A stretch of DNA of 20,767 bases. It comes from CAYFTL01 sp964346145. GTDB taxonomy: Bacteria > Bacillota > Clostridia > Christensenellales > Aristaeellaceae. This document shows, one piece after another, positions 7,154-14,059 of the stretch; position 1 is the first letter of the stretch, and each line of letters opens with the position of its first letter. The notes under the pieces are model-generated. The model saw only the letters and a program-made list of their open reading frames with translations. It searched no databases and was not told where the DNA came from. A program made the position numbers and the translations under genes. Location of the stretch: assembly GCA_964346145.1 (NCBI GenBank), contig CAYFTL010000037.1, forward strand, positions 1 through 20,767, written 5' to 3'.

Positions 7154-7640
7154 CGTGCAGATTACGATGATGGAGCTTACCGACTTGGACGCAATAATGC
7201 GCATAGAAGAGAGCAGCTTCTCGATTCCTTGGTTGCGCGAATCCTTTGAGCACGAAATTTCCGAAAACAAGTGTGCCCGGTACCTGGTACTCCGGGAAGA
7301 CGGCGTAGCCGTTGCTTACGCCGGTGTATGGTTTGTGCTGGATGAGGCTCACATTACCAACGTCGCAGTTTTGCCCGAAAAGCGTGGACTGGGCTACGGG
7401 GAACAAATCCTTCAGGCGTTGATGCAACTCGCCTCCGATTCGGGCATGAACTGGATGACCTTGGAATGTCGGCGCTCCAACTTGGCTGCCCAGGGGCTAT
7501 ACCACAAGCTGGGCTTTGTGGACGTGGGATACCGCAAAGGCTACTACGCCGACAACCACGAGGATGCGCTGATCATGATCTGTGAAAATTTGCCGCCCTC
7601 AAACCCGGAAAACGATCCTTTTATCATTCATGAGCCTTAG
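7146..7640 (+). CDS. rimI: Ribosomal protein S18-alanine N-acetyltransferase RimI
   Basis: A 164-residue GNAT acetyltransferase. The core motif A is HITNVAVLPEKRGLGYGEQIL (split at residue 60-80; RGLGYG is the acetyl-CoA binding loop), followed by WMTLECRRSN and the motif LYHKLGFVDVGYRKGYY, the usual RimI pattern. RimI acetylates the N-terminal alanine of ribosomal protein S18 in enteric bacteria; in Firmicutes it stands with the t6A genes, as here, by overlapping the end of tsaB. It ends with TAG. No terminator is seen before the next gene. Confidence 0.92.
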   Translation: MADVQITMMELTDLDAIMRIEESSFSIPWLRESFEHEISENKCARYLVLREDGVAVAYAGVWFVLDEAHITNVAVLPEKRGLGYGEQILQALMQLASDSGMNWMTLECRRSNLAAQGLYHKLGFVDVGYRKGYYADNHEDALIMICENLPPSNPENDPFIIHEP

Positions 7641-7732
7641 TATCTAGCATATAGGGCGTATTTCTGTTACCATGACCATATCAACGGCAATAGATTTCGA
7701 AAATTTTTCTGATGCTCCAGAAAGGATATGCC

Positions 7733-8233
7733 ATGAAAATATTGATTGAGAATATTGCTATAAAGCTTGCTTACGCGCAGGCACAAGATATCCCTTTTGT
7801 GATGGCGGCGGAACAGGAAAACGCCAAATATATAGGGCAATGGACGTATGAGCAACACGCGAATGCGCTCCATGATCCGGATATCCTCCACCTCGTTGTT
7901 CAAGATTCCGGCGGAAAAAATGTCGGATTTGTCATTATAAGAGGACTAACCAATGAGCATGATAATATCGAATTGATGAGGATTGTTATCGTCGAAAAAG
8001 GGTTTGGATATGGACAAATGGCGCTTGCGCTTGTCAAAAAGTGGTGTTTTGAGATACAAAAGGCTCACCGCCTCTGGCTGGATGTGCGCGACCACAACGA
8101 ACGCGCCCAACACGTATACGAATCCCAAGGATTTATTCGCGAAGGCCTTTTCAGGGAATGTGTAAAGGTCGGGGACAAGTTTGAATCCTTGATCATAATG
8201 TCTGTTTTGGAGCAAGACTATCGCGCCGTATAA
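7733..8233 (+). CDS. GNAT-family N-acetyltransferase (RimJ/RimL-like)
   Basis: A 166-residue acetyltransferase. The acetyl-CoA loop is EKGFGYGQMAL and the C-terminal motif is HNERAQHVYESQGFIREGLFREC, the form seen in RimJ/RimL-like and spermidine-type GNATs. The ATG at 7733 is chosen because AAAGGA lies six bases upstream; an in-frame TTG or the close ATG at 7728 fit less well. Base use is more AT-rich than in rimI and in the following operon, so it may have been gained separately. It stands alone between the rimI end and a strong hairpin at 8276-8314. Substrate unknown. Confidence 0.85.
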   Translation: MKILIENIAIKLAYAQAQDIPFVMAAEQENAKYIGQWTYEQHANALHDPDILHLVVQDSGGKNVGFVIIRGLTNEHDNIELMRIVIVEKGFGYGQMALALVKKWCFEIQKAHRLWLDVRDHNERAQHVYESQGFIREGLFRECVKVGDKFESLIIMSVLEQDYRAV

Positions 8234-8275
8234 ATCTTTTTAAGCTCAATATGGCCCGAAGGAGTACAATCATAT

Positions 8276-8314
8276 AAAAAAGTTCGGTATATTATGAATA
8301 TATCGAGCTTTTTT
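8276..8314. terminator. Bidirectional terminator after the GNAT gene
   Basis: AAGTTCGGTATATT (8280-8293) pairs with AATATATCGAGCTT (8297-8310), with two G-T pairs and a three-base ATG loop, flanked by A-run and T-run. It ends the GNAT transcript and separates it from the promoter at 8310-8338. Confidence 0.8.
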
Positions 8315-8338
8315 GATATGCAAAATCTTGGGTATAAT
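8310..8338 (+). promoter_or_regulatory. Promoter in front of the candidate structured RNA
   Basis: A perfect TATAAT (8333-8338) with TTTTTG 17 bases upstream (8310-8315). A better -35, TTGATA at 8313, is only 14 bases away. Transcription would start near 8345. Confidence 0.5.
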
Positions 8339-8344
8339 AGAAAA

Positions 8345-8505
8345 AAGTGTTGTCCAAATGCTTTAAAGGGTGATTGATATAGGATCGCCATCGGACGATA
8401 AGCCCACCCGGGACGACTAGATAAGGTTTATCGCCTGACCTAAGGAGACAATGCCCTGCGTTTAAGCCACTATGCTGCCATATTTGCCTTGCGGTGGCCC
8501 TTTTC
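8345..8505 (+). ncRNA. Candidate structured RNA (6S-like or MocR leader), unassigned
   Basis: This 160-base stretch has no reading frame but its own promoter and a T-rich end (TTTT at 8501-8504). AAAGGG (8365-8370) pairs with CCCTTT (8498-8503), closing a long helix that continues with several wobble pairs to AGG/CCT. Inside, TTATC at 8428-8432 can pair either with GATAA at 8420-8424 (loop GGT) or, as TTATCG, with CGATAA at 8396-8401: two exclusive hairpins. GCCAC (8466-8470) and GTGGC (8494-8498) form a third stem that competes with the closing one. It lies between a terminator and the MocR gene. I match it to no riboswitch class; the long closed-rod shape reminds of 6S RNA, which is inference. 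Confidence 0.35.
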
Positions 8506-8529
8506 AATTTTACATGAATAAGGTAAAAT
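8501..8529 (+). promoter_or_regulatory. Putative promoter of the MocR-hydrolase-Mur-ddl operon
   Basis: TTTTCA (8501-8506) and TAAAAT (8524-8529) are 17 bases apart, 32 bases before the MocR start codon. Both boxes are imperfect. Confidence 0.45.
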
Positions 8530-8536
8530 AACCTTA
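8519..8536. promoter_or_regulatory. Palindrome TAAGGT-N6-ACCTTA on the MocR -10 region
   Basis: Perfect six-base arms separated by AAAATA overlap the -10 box of the promoter at 8501-8529. The half site TAAGGT also occurs at 8422-8427. It may be the operator for self-control by the MocR regulator. Confidence 0.4.
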
Positions 8537-8560
8537 GCTGAAAAAATTGGAGGCGTTTCC

Positions 8561-10033
8561 ATGTTTGTGTTGGATAAAAACAACGCCAAGCCTTTGTATT
8601 TGCAGCTACGCGACCAGATACGGTTGATGATCGTAGAAGGAATGTTGCCGCCAGGCAAACTGCCCTCTACCCGGGAATTGGCCCAGCAAATGGAGTTGAG
8701 TCGCGGCACAGTAGAGGCTGCATACAATTATCTTGTGGATGAAGGGCTGCTGGAAGTACGCCCTGGCCTTGGCACTTTTGTACTGCCCCACAGCATGCCC
8801 AACTCCAACCCAAGAACGGAAAGCACCATAAATTGGGACGCGCTGGTGGTCCCTTCGGCCAAGCGTTTTCAGCACTACCGGGAACAGGAAGGCACTATAC
8901 GCCACGGTGACCGTTCGGTCATCTCCTTTACCTCTTTAGCGCCCGACCACCACGTATTTTCAGTAGAGTCCTTTCGAAGGGCGCTAAACGATGCGCTGGC
9001 CCGGGAAGGTGGAGTCCTTTTAAATTACGGTTATGCCAGAGGATATGAACCTTTGCGCAACTATCTGCGCAATTACCTGACCTCCAAAGGCTTGAGTTTT
9101 GAAGGGCAAGATCTGCTCATCGTCAACGGGTTTCGCCAAGCAGTAGAGCTGGTAACCCGAGTATTGGTATCCGAAGGGGATACGGTGTTTGTGGAAGCTC
9201 CTACCTACAATGGCGTATTAGGCTTGCTCAAGTCCCGCGGCGCCCATATTCAGGCCATAGATCTGGACGAGCAGGGCATGCGGGCCGACATCTTGGAACA
9301 AAAGCTTAAGCTACATCATCCAAAGATGGTATACTGCGTGCCCAGCTACCAAAATCCCACCGGCACAAACATGAGCATGGAGCGCCGCCAGGCCATATTG
9401 GCGCTATGCCATAAGCACAATGTTTTGTTGGTGGAGGACGGCTTCAGCGAAGAATTACGCTACGAAGGCGAATCCTTCCCGCCCATTAAGGCTATGGACA
9501 CGGCGGACAATGTGGTGTATGCGGGCAGCTTTTCCAAGGTGTTATTCCCTGGCCTGCGGATAGGCTGGTTGTTGGCGCCAAAACCGTTGTACAAATATTT
9601 GCTCAATGAAAAATACAACGAGGACATTCACACTGCCGTGCTGCAACAAGCAGGACTGTACGAGTTTCTAGAGCGTGGTGGACTGGAAAAGCACTTGCGT
9701 TCATCGCGGGCACTATACCGCAAACGCATGCAAATCCTTTTGAAAAGCCTCGATAAATATTTTATGGATCTGGCAAGCTGGCCGGCATCCAGCGGAGGAT
9801 TTTCAGTATTTCTTACGTTTAAAGAAGAACTTAACCTAAACACCCGGGACATGCTAAAGGAAGCGTCCCAATACGGTGTCATGTACGTACCCGGCAATGC
9901 GTTTTTTCCGGACGGCAGGGGTGCAAATTGTTTGCGGCTGGGATTTTCCCGATTGGAGCCCGAACAGATTGTGGAGGGGATCCAACGGCTGCGCCGCCTC
10001 ACCGATTCCTGGATCGCCCAAAATCACCAATAG
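8561..10033 (+). CDS. MocR-type (GntR/aminotransferase) regulator, DdlR-like by context
   Basis: A 490-residue fusion. Residues 10-75 are a GntR winged helix (LQLRDQIRLMIVEGMLPPGKLPSTRELAQ, within it the recognition part SRGTVEAAYNYLVDEGLL). Residues about 115-480 are a fold-type I aminotransferase domain with PSYQNPTG, a conserved Asp in VEDGFSEEL, and the PLP lysine at 326 in GSFSKVLFPGLRIGW. The linker is about 35 residues. MocR proteins use PLP to sense an amino compound and do not normally transaminate. DdlR proteins of this type control ddl in Brevibacillus and Clostridioides (family knowledge); here ddl is three genes downstream, so D-alanine or D-Ala-D-Ala sensing is the likely role. 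TTGGAGG lies seven bases before the ATG; the hydrolase gene begins 37 bases after the TAG stop. Confidence 0.92.
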   Translation: MFVLDKNNAKPLYLQLRDQIRLMIVEGMLPPGKLPSTRELAQQMELSRGTVEAAYNYLVDEGLLEVRPGLGTFVLPHSMPNSNPRTESTINWDALVVPSAKRFQHYREQEGTIRHGDRSVISFTSLAPDHHVFSVESFRRALNDALAREGGVLLNYGYARGYEPLRNYLRNYLTSKGLSFEGQDLLIVNGFRQAVELVTRVLVSEGDTVFVEAPTYNGVLGLLKSRGAHIQAIDLDEQGMRADILEQKLKLHHPKMVYCVPSYQNPTGTNMSMERRQAILALCHKHNVLLVEDGFSEELRYEGESFPPIKAMDTADNVVYAGSFSKVLFPGLRIGWLLAPKPLYKYLLNEKYNEDIHTAVLQQAGLYEFLERGGLEKHLRSSRALYRKRMQILLKSLDKYFMDLASWPASSGGFSVFLTFKEELNLNTRDMLKEASQYGVMYVPGNAFFPDGRGANCLRLGFSRLEPEQIVEGIQRLRRLTDSWIAQNHQ

Positions 10034-10070
10034 ACTTTAACGACGGCTTTAAGCAGGAGTTTTTATATAC

Positions 10071-10862
10071 ATGTTTACGGAACTAGACAAGGTCAAATTA
10101 TACTATGAGCAGCACGGCGGTCAAGGCAAACCTTTGCTGCTCTTGCACGGTTGGGGCTGCAGCACCGAGATTTGGCAGCCCTTAGTGCGGGACTTCAGGG
10201 GAGTACGCCGCCTCATTCTAATCGACTTTCCCGGCCACGGCCAAAGCTCGGAACCTCCCGAACCTTGGAGCGTAACCGAATATATGGAACTGACGGCCCG
10301 ATTTATACAAAATTTATCCGTCCAGGGATGCGATATCATCGCCCACTCTTTCGGTGGGCGCGTAGCCTTGCTGTTGGCGGCAACTTACCCCCACCTCGTA
10401 GGCAAGTTGCTGTTGACCGGCGCTGCCGGACTTAGAGGCAAGCCCACGGCCAAGCAAAAAATGCGTTCCAACTTATATAAGGGGCTCAAAAATCTGTACG
10501 CCAGCGCACCGATTACAAGGGTGCTAGGCGACAAAAAGAGCAACCAGCTTCGCGAAAGCTTGCAACAAAAATTTGGTTCGGAAGATTATAAGGCGCTAAC
10601 GCCTTCGATGCGCGCCACCTTCGTGCGCGTAGTCAATCAGGACTTGGCTTACTGCTTGCCAGAGGTCAAGGCATCTACGCTGCTGATTTGGGGCGAAAAC
10701 GACACATCCACTCCCTTATGGATGGGACAAACCATGGAACAACAAATACCCGATGCCGGGCTGGTCGTTTTTAAGGATTGTGGACATTATGCATTCTTAG
10801 AAAAATATTTGGACTTTTATAAGATTGCCGATCATTTCTTAAACCAAGGCCAACAGGGTTAA
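10071..10862 (+). CDS. Alpha/beta-fold hydrolase in the ddl operon
   Basis: A 263-residue soluble hydrolase of the HAD-free, lipase-like alpha/beta class. It shows the oxyanion segment LLLHGWGCSTEIW (about residues 24-36), IDFPGHGQS, the nucleophile elbow AHSFGGR with Ser near 92 (Ala in the place of the first Gly), the acid in WGENDTSTPL and the catalytic His in DCGHYAFLEK. No signal peptide is seen, so it acts in the cytoplasm. Substrate is unknown: family members cut esters, amides or C-C bonds. It stands between the MocR regulator and a Mur ligase and ends 18 bases before the latter, so a role in handling cell-wall precursors or related esters is inferred. GGAG lies eleven bases before its ATG. 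Confidence 0.88.
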   Translation: MFTELDKVKLYYEQHGGQGKPLLLLHGWGCSTEIWQPLVRDFRGVRRLILIDFPGHGQSSEPPEPWSVTEYMELTARFIQNLSVQGCDIIAHSFGGRVALLLAATYPHLVGKLLLTGAAGLRGKPTAKQKMRSNLYKGLKNLYASAPITRVLGDKKSNQLRESLQQKFGSEDYKALTPSMRATFVRVVNQDLAYCLPEVKASTLLIWGENDTSTPLWMGQTMEQQIPDAGLVVFKDCGHYAFLEKYLDFYKIADHFLNQGQQG

Positions 10863-10880
10863 TTGAGGCACAGGAGGATA

Positions 10881-12494
10881 ATGAACACTATGCAGTGGAT
10901 AACCGGAATTATCGAAATCGTGGTGGTGGCGCTGATATGCGTGCTGTGCTCAAAATACTACGTACATATGCTACAGCTGGAGAGTTACCAGCTGGACGGC
11001 TATAAGCGTTGGATGAGCAAAAATCGCGACAAAATTACCGGCTGGACTTTGACGGTAGGTGTGCTGTTTACGTTTGCTTACTACGCTCTTTGGCTGGTGC
11101 TGCGCATATTTTGGGGGGATGATGTGGCCGTTCCGGTGGCGCGGCTGATCGTTTTGACGCTGTTTGTAGCAGTAGCAATCTCCCTTTACTTAAAACAGAA
11201 GGCTTTGCCTCAGAAAAAACCGTTGGTATATACGGCGCGCGTAAAACGCCTGTACGTTGCGCTTTCCATTTTGACGCTGTTGGTCGCACTGCTGCTGGCC
11301 CGCCTTGGGATCGCCCCGCTATTGTTGTTTGTAGGCATTCCTTATTTGGTGTTGATCGCCGGATATGCCATGCAGCCCATTGAAAATCAGATCAACAATT
11401 ATTATATGCGCGACGCCCGGAAAAGGTTGGAAGCCCGCCCCGAGCTCATTAAAATCGGCATTACCGGTAGCTACGGCAAGACCTCGACCAAGTTTGCGCT
11501 GGATACCATCTTGAGCGAAAAGTATGACGTACTAGCCACCCGGGGCAGCTTTAATACGCCGATGGGACTCACCCGGGTCATCCGTGAGCAATTGGAAAAG
11601 CATCACCAGGTATTCATCGCTGAAATGGGCGCACGCCACGTAGGCGACATCAGCGAACTGATGGAATTGGTACACCCACAGTACGGGGTAATCACTTCTG
11701 TAGGCCCACAGCATCTAGAAACCTTTGGCAGTATCGAAGCTGTAGCATCCACCAAAAACGAACTCATTAAAGGATTGCCGGAGGATGGCGTAGGATTCTT
11801 CGCATCCGACGGCGCTTATGTAGACCGGATGTACAACCAAGCCCATGTGGAAAAATACCGGGCTGGACTGGACGGCGGATACCTTGACATGCGTGGCGAG
11901 AACATTGAAGTGGGCACCTACGGGAGTAGCTTCGATTTAGTGGACGGCACGGGTGAGCGCATACGCTGCGAAACCAAGCTGCTCGGCCTGCACAACATTC
12001 AAAACCTTGTGCTGTGCTGCGTGGTTGCCAAACGGCTAGGCCTGACAATGGAGCAAATTGCCCGGGGCGTTAGCCGTGTTGAGCCCGTGGAGCACAGATT
12101 GCAAATTATCCCCGGCGCCAACGGCATCACGGTGATCGATGACGCTTTCAACTCCAATCCGGCGGGGGCAAAAGCCGCGTTGGAAGTGCTGAAACGCTTC
12201 CCCGGACGGCGGCTGATCGTTACCCCGGGCATGGTAGAGCTGGGTGAGCAAGAGGCCGATCTCAATTACCGCTTTGGCCAGCAAATGGCCGACAGTTGTG
12301 ATATCATTATGTTGATCGGCAAAAAACGCGCGCGTCCTATGGTACAGGCGCTCGTAGAAAGCAACTTTAACAAGGACAATTTACACGTATTAAACGACAT
12401 CGGTGAAGCTACCGCGCTGCTGGCACAGATTGGGCAGCCCGGCGATGTGGTGCTGTTTGAAAACGATTTGCCGGATAACTATTCCGAGAACTAG
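10881..12494 (+). CDS. Membrane-embedded MurF-like Mur ligase
   Basis: A 537-residue protein in two parts. Residues 1-165 hold about five membrane helices (near 5-24, 55-78, 83-104, 124-140 and 144-163). Then a MurF-like ligase follows: a PIENQINNYYMRDARKRL linker, P-loop GITGSYGKTSTK (Lys200), RGSFNTPMGLT, AEMGARHVGDISELM, the ATPase-domain VGPQHLETFGS, and the C-terminal domain with DDAFNSNPAGAKAALEVL, VTPGMVELGEQE and ending VLFENDLPDNYSE. MurF joins D-Ala-D-Ala to UDP-MurNAc-tripeptide in the cytoplasm, but the usual N-terminal UDP-binding domain is absent here, its place taken by the membrane region. The natural acceptor may therefore be lipid-linked or otherwise altered. The start at 10881 is preferred (AGGAGG three bases before; ATG at 10890 is the alternative, a TTG at 10863 is too early). 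Ddl follows 26 bases later. Confidence 0.88.
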   Translation: MNTMQWITGIIEIVVVALICVLCSKYYVHMLQLESYQLDGYKRWMSKNRDKITGWTLTVGVLFTFAYYALWLVLRIFWGDDVAVPVARLIVLTLFVAVAISLYLKQKALPQKKPLVYTARVKRLYVALSILTLLVALLLARLGIAPLLLFVGIPYLVLIAGYAMQPIENQINNYYMRDARKRLEARPELIKIGITGSYGKTSTKFALDTILSEKYDVLATRGSFNTPMGLTRVIREQLEKHHQVFIAEMGARHVGDISELMELVHPQYGVITSVGPQHLETFGSIEAVASTKNELIKGLPEDGVGFFASDGAYVDRMYNQAHVEKYRAGLDGGYLDMRGENIEVGTYGSSFDLVDGTGERIRCETKLLGLHNIQNLVLCCVVAKRLGLTMEQIARGVSRVEPVEHRLQIIPGANGITVIDDAFNSNPAGAKAALEVLKRFPGRRLIVTPGMVELGEQEADLNYRFGQQMADSCDIIMLIGKKRARPMVQALVESNFNKDNLHVLNDIGEATALLAQIGQPGDVVLFENDLPDNYSEN

Positions 12495-12520
12495 GTTTAG
12501 CGCAAGGAGGAATTCTGCTT

Positions 12521-13714
12521 ATGAAACTCACTTTAGCCATTTTGTTTGGGGGGCGCGCCACCGAGCACGACGTTTCGATTATTTCCGGGCTGCAGGCAGC
12601 GAGCAATGCCGATCCCGCCAAATACGATGTGCTGCCCATCTACATCGACCGACAGGGCGACTGGTTTATAGGAGATGCTCTGAAAAACATCGATTTTTAT
12701 AAAAACATTGATAAACAAAGCATCGTCCATGTGCTGCCCATGGCCGAAAACGGCAAGTTGCAACTGATCGCATATCCGTCCGAAAAGCGTCAATTTATGG
12801 CCCAGAGCAAAAAACTGGTGGCCCAGGCCGATGTGGTCATGCCGGTGATGCACGGAATGAACGGCGAAGACGGCACCTTGCAGGGCATGTTGGAGCTGTG
12901 GAATGTACCCTATACCTCGGCCGGAGTTTTGGGTTCGTCGGTGGGCATGGATAAAATTGCGATGAAACAGCTGTTTCGGGGATGCTCTTTCCCTGTATTG
13001 CCCGATACCTGGGTGGAGCGCAGCGAATGGAAAGTCCACCGCAGCGCAGCACTGAACCGCATAGAACAAATGCTCAGCTATCCGCTGTTTGTAAAACCAG
13101 CCAACCTGGGTTCTTCCATTGGGATAAGCCGGGCAAACGACCGCAAGGAGCTGGAAGACGCTATAGAAATCGCTGTGGGCTATGACCGCAGGGTGTTGAT
13201 TGAAAAAGCGGTGAGCGATTTGGCCGAAGTCAACTGCTCGGTGCTGGGCTATGCCAACGAGGTGCAAGCTTCGGTTCTGGAAATGCCCACCCGCTGGGAA
13301 GAGTTTTTGACTTTTGATGAGAAGTATATGCGCGGGAGCAAAGGCGGCAGCAAAGGCATGCAATCGTTGAGCCGCAAAATCCCAGCGCCCATATCCGAGG
13401 AAATGACACAGCAAATCCAGCGCCTTTCCTGCGATATTTTCCGAACCCTGGACTGCAAAGGCGTTGTGCGCATAGACTTTTTAATCGATCAGAACAACAA
13501 TAATTTTTATGTGGGTGAAATCAACTGTATCCCCGGTTCTTTGGCGTTTTATTTGTGGGAAGCAACCGATTTAAAATTCCCCGATCTCATTGACAAGATG
13601 GTGGAATATGCTCTCTTGGCCAATGCCGACCGCAACCAAAGTGTTTTCTCGTACGATTCCAACATCTTAAACAAACTGGCCAGCGGGCAAAAAACCGGTG
13701 GCGCCAAAGGATAA
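12521..13714 (+). CDS. ddl: D-alanine--D-alanine ligase family protein
   Basis: A 397-residue ATP-grasp ligase, a bit longer than the usual 300-370. Motifs in order: FGGRATEHDVSIISG with the catalytic Glu15, VVMPVMHGMNGEDGTLQGML, AGVLGSSVGMDKIAMKQ, PLFVKPANLGSSIGI (ATP-binding), FDEKYMRGSKGGSKGMQS (omega loop), GVVRIDFLID with the catalytic Arg, and EINCIPGSLAFYLWE. It makes D-Ala-D-Ala from two D-Ala and ATP for cell-wall precursors. The last motif reads NCIPGSLAF instead of the common N(T/L)LPGFT, and the omega loop holds a GSKGGSKG repeat, so this belongs to a divergent clade. It follows the MurF-like gene by 26 bases and is the last gene of the operon; AAGGAGG lies ten bases before the ATG. 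Terminator at 13721. Confidence 0.92.
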   Translation: MKLTLAILFGGRATEHDVSIISGLQAASNADPAKYDVLPIYIDRQGDWFIGDALKNIDFYKNIDKQSIVHVLPMAENGKLQLIAYPSEKRQFMAQSKKLVAQADVVMPVMHGMNGEDGTLQGMLELWNVPYTSAGVLGSSVGMDKIAMKQLFRGCSFPVLPDTWVERSEWKVHRSAALNRIEQMLSYPLFVKPANLGSSIGISRANDRKELEDAIEIAVGYDRRVLIEKAVSDLAEVNCSVLGYANEVQASVLEMPTRWEEFLTFDEKYMRGSKGGSKGMQSLSRKIPAPISEEMTQQIQRLSCDIFRTLDCKGVVRIDFLIDQNNNNFYVGEINCIPGSLAFYLWEATDLKFPDLIDKMVEYALLANADRNQSVFSYDSNILNKLASGQKTGGAKG

Positions 13715-13720
13715 AATAGT

Positions 13721-13759
13721 AAAAAAAGGATATGTCCAGCATTGGACATATCCTTTTTT
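13721..13759. terminator. Strong terminator after ddl
   Basis: AAAAAAGGATATGTCCA pairs perfectly with TGGACATATCCTTTTTT across a four-base loop (GCAT), followed by T residues. It closes the MocR-hydrolase-Mur-ddl operon and could work in both directions. Confidence 0.92.
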
Positions 13760-13942
13760 ATTGATATGATTTTTATAGCTCTAGGTTCTTAAAGTCCAAA
13801 CTGATTCTTCTGACAGATAATTGAATATTCGTCTTCGATATCACAAAAACGAAAAAATGTTTGATTGCCCAAATTTCAGTCCATATATAGAACAAGTTAG
13901 TTTATGCTAACTAGCACATTCTTATCAGAACAAAACACAAAG

Positions 13943-13985
13943 ATAGCAAAATGCAGCGGGCAACGCTCGGCTTCTCTTATGCTAT
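13943..13985 (+). repeat. Nested inverted repeats in the peroxiredoxin upstream region
   Basis: ATAGCA (13943-13948) pairs with TGCTAT (13980-13985), and inside it AGCG (13955-13958) pairs with CGCT (13964-13967). A separate GTTAG-N6-CTAAC pair lies at 13896-13911. The 300 bases from 13760 to 14059 hold no gene I can support; these hairpins and a weak promoter are all I see. Confidence 0.4.
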
Positions 13986-14002
13986 TTGCAACCTTAAGAT
14001 AC

Positions 14003-14031
14003 CATTTAAGCCAGGTGCTTATTTGTATAAA
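14003..14031 (+). promoter_or_regulatory. Weak promoter of the peroxiredoxin gene
   Basis: TATAAA (14026-14031) has CATTTA 17 bases upstream (14003-14008). A transcript from here would start near 14038, which agrees with the start codon at 14060 and excludes a longer protein. Confidence 0.3.
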
Positions 14032-14059
14032 AAAATTATTGCGAAAGAAAGTTTTACAC

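Noticed and set aside
8436..8462. Resemblance of CCTGACC...AATGCC...GCG to the 3' part of a TPP riboswitch
   Set aside because: The required CTGAGA block and the 5' TPP helix are missing, and the following gene is not a thiamine gene.
12533..13414. Long minus-strand frame (293 codons) opposite ddl
   Set aside because: The plus-strand frame shows all Ddl motifs in order; the opposite frame is His- and Arg-rich with no family pattern.
13904..14059. Longer N-terminus for the peroxiredoxin
   Set aside because: The extra 52 residues are unlike the family, lack a ribosome site, and the -10 at 14026 would start the transcript inside them.
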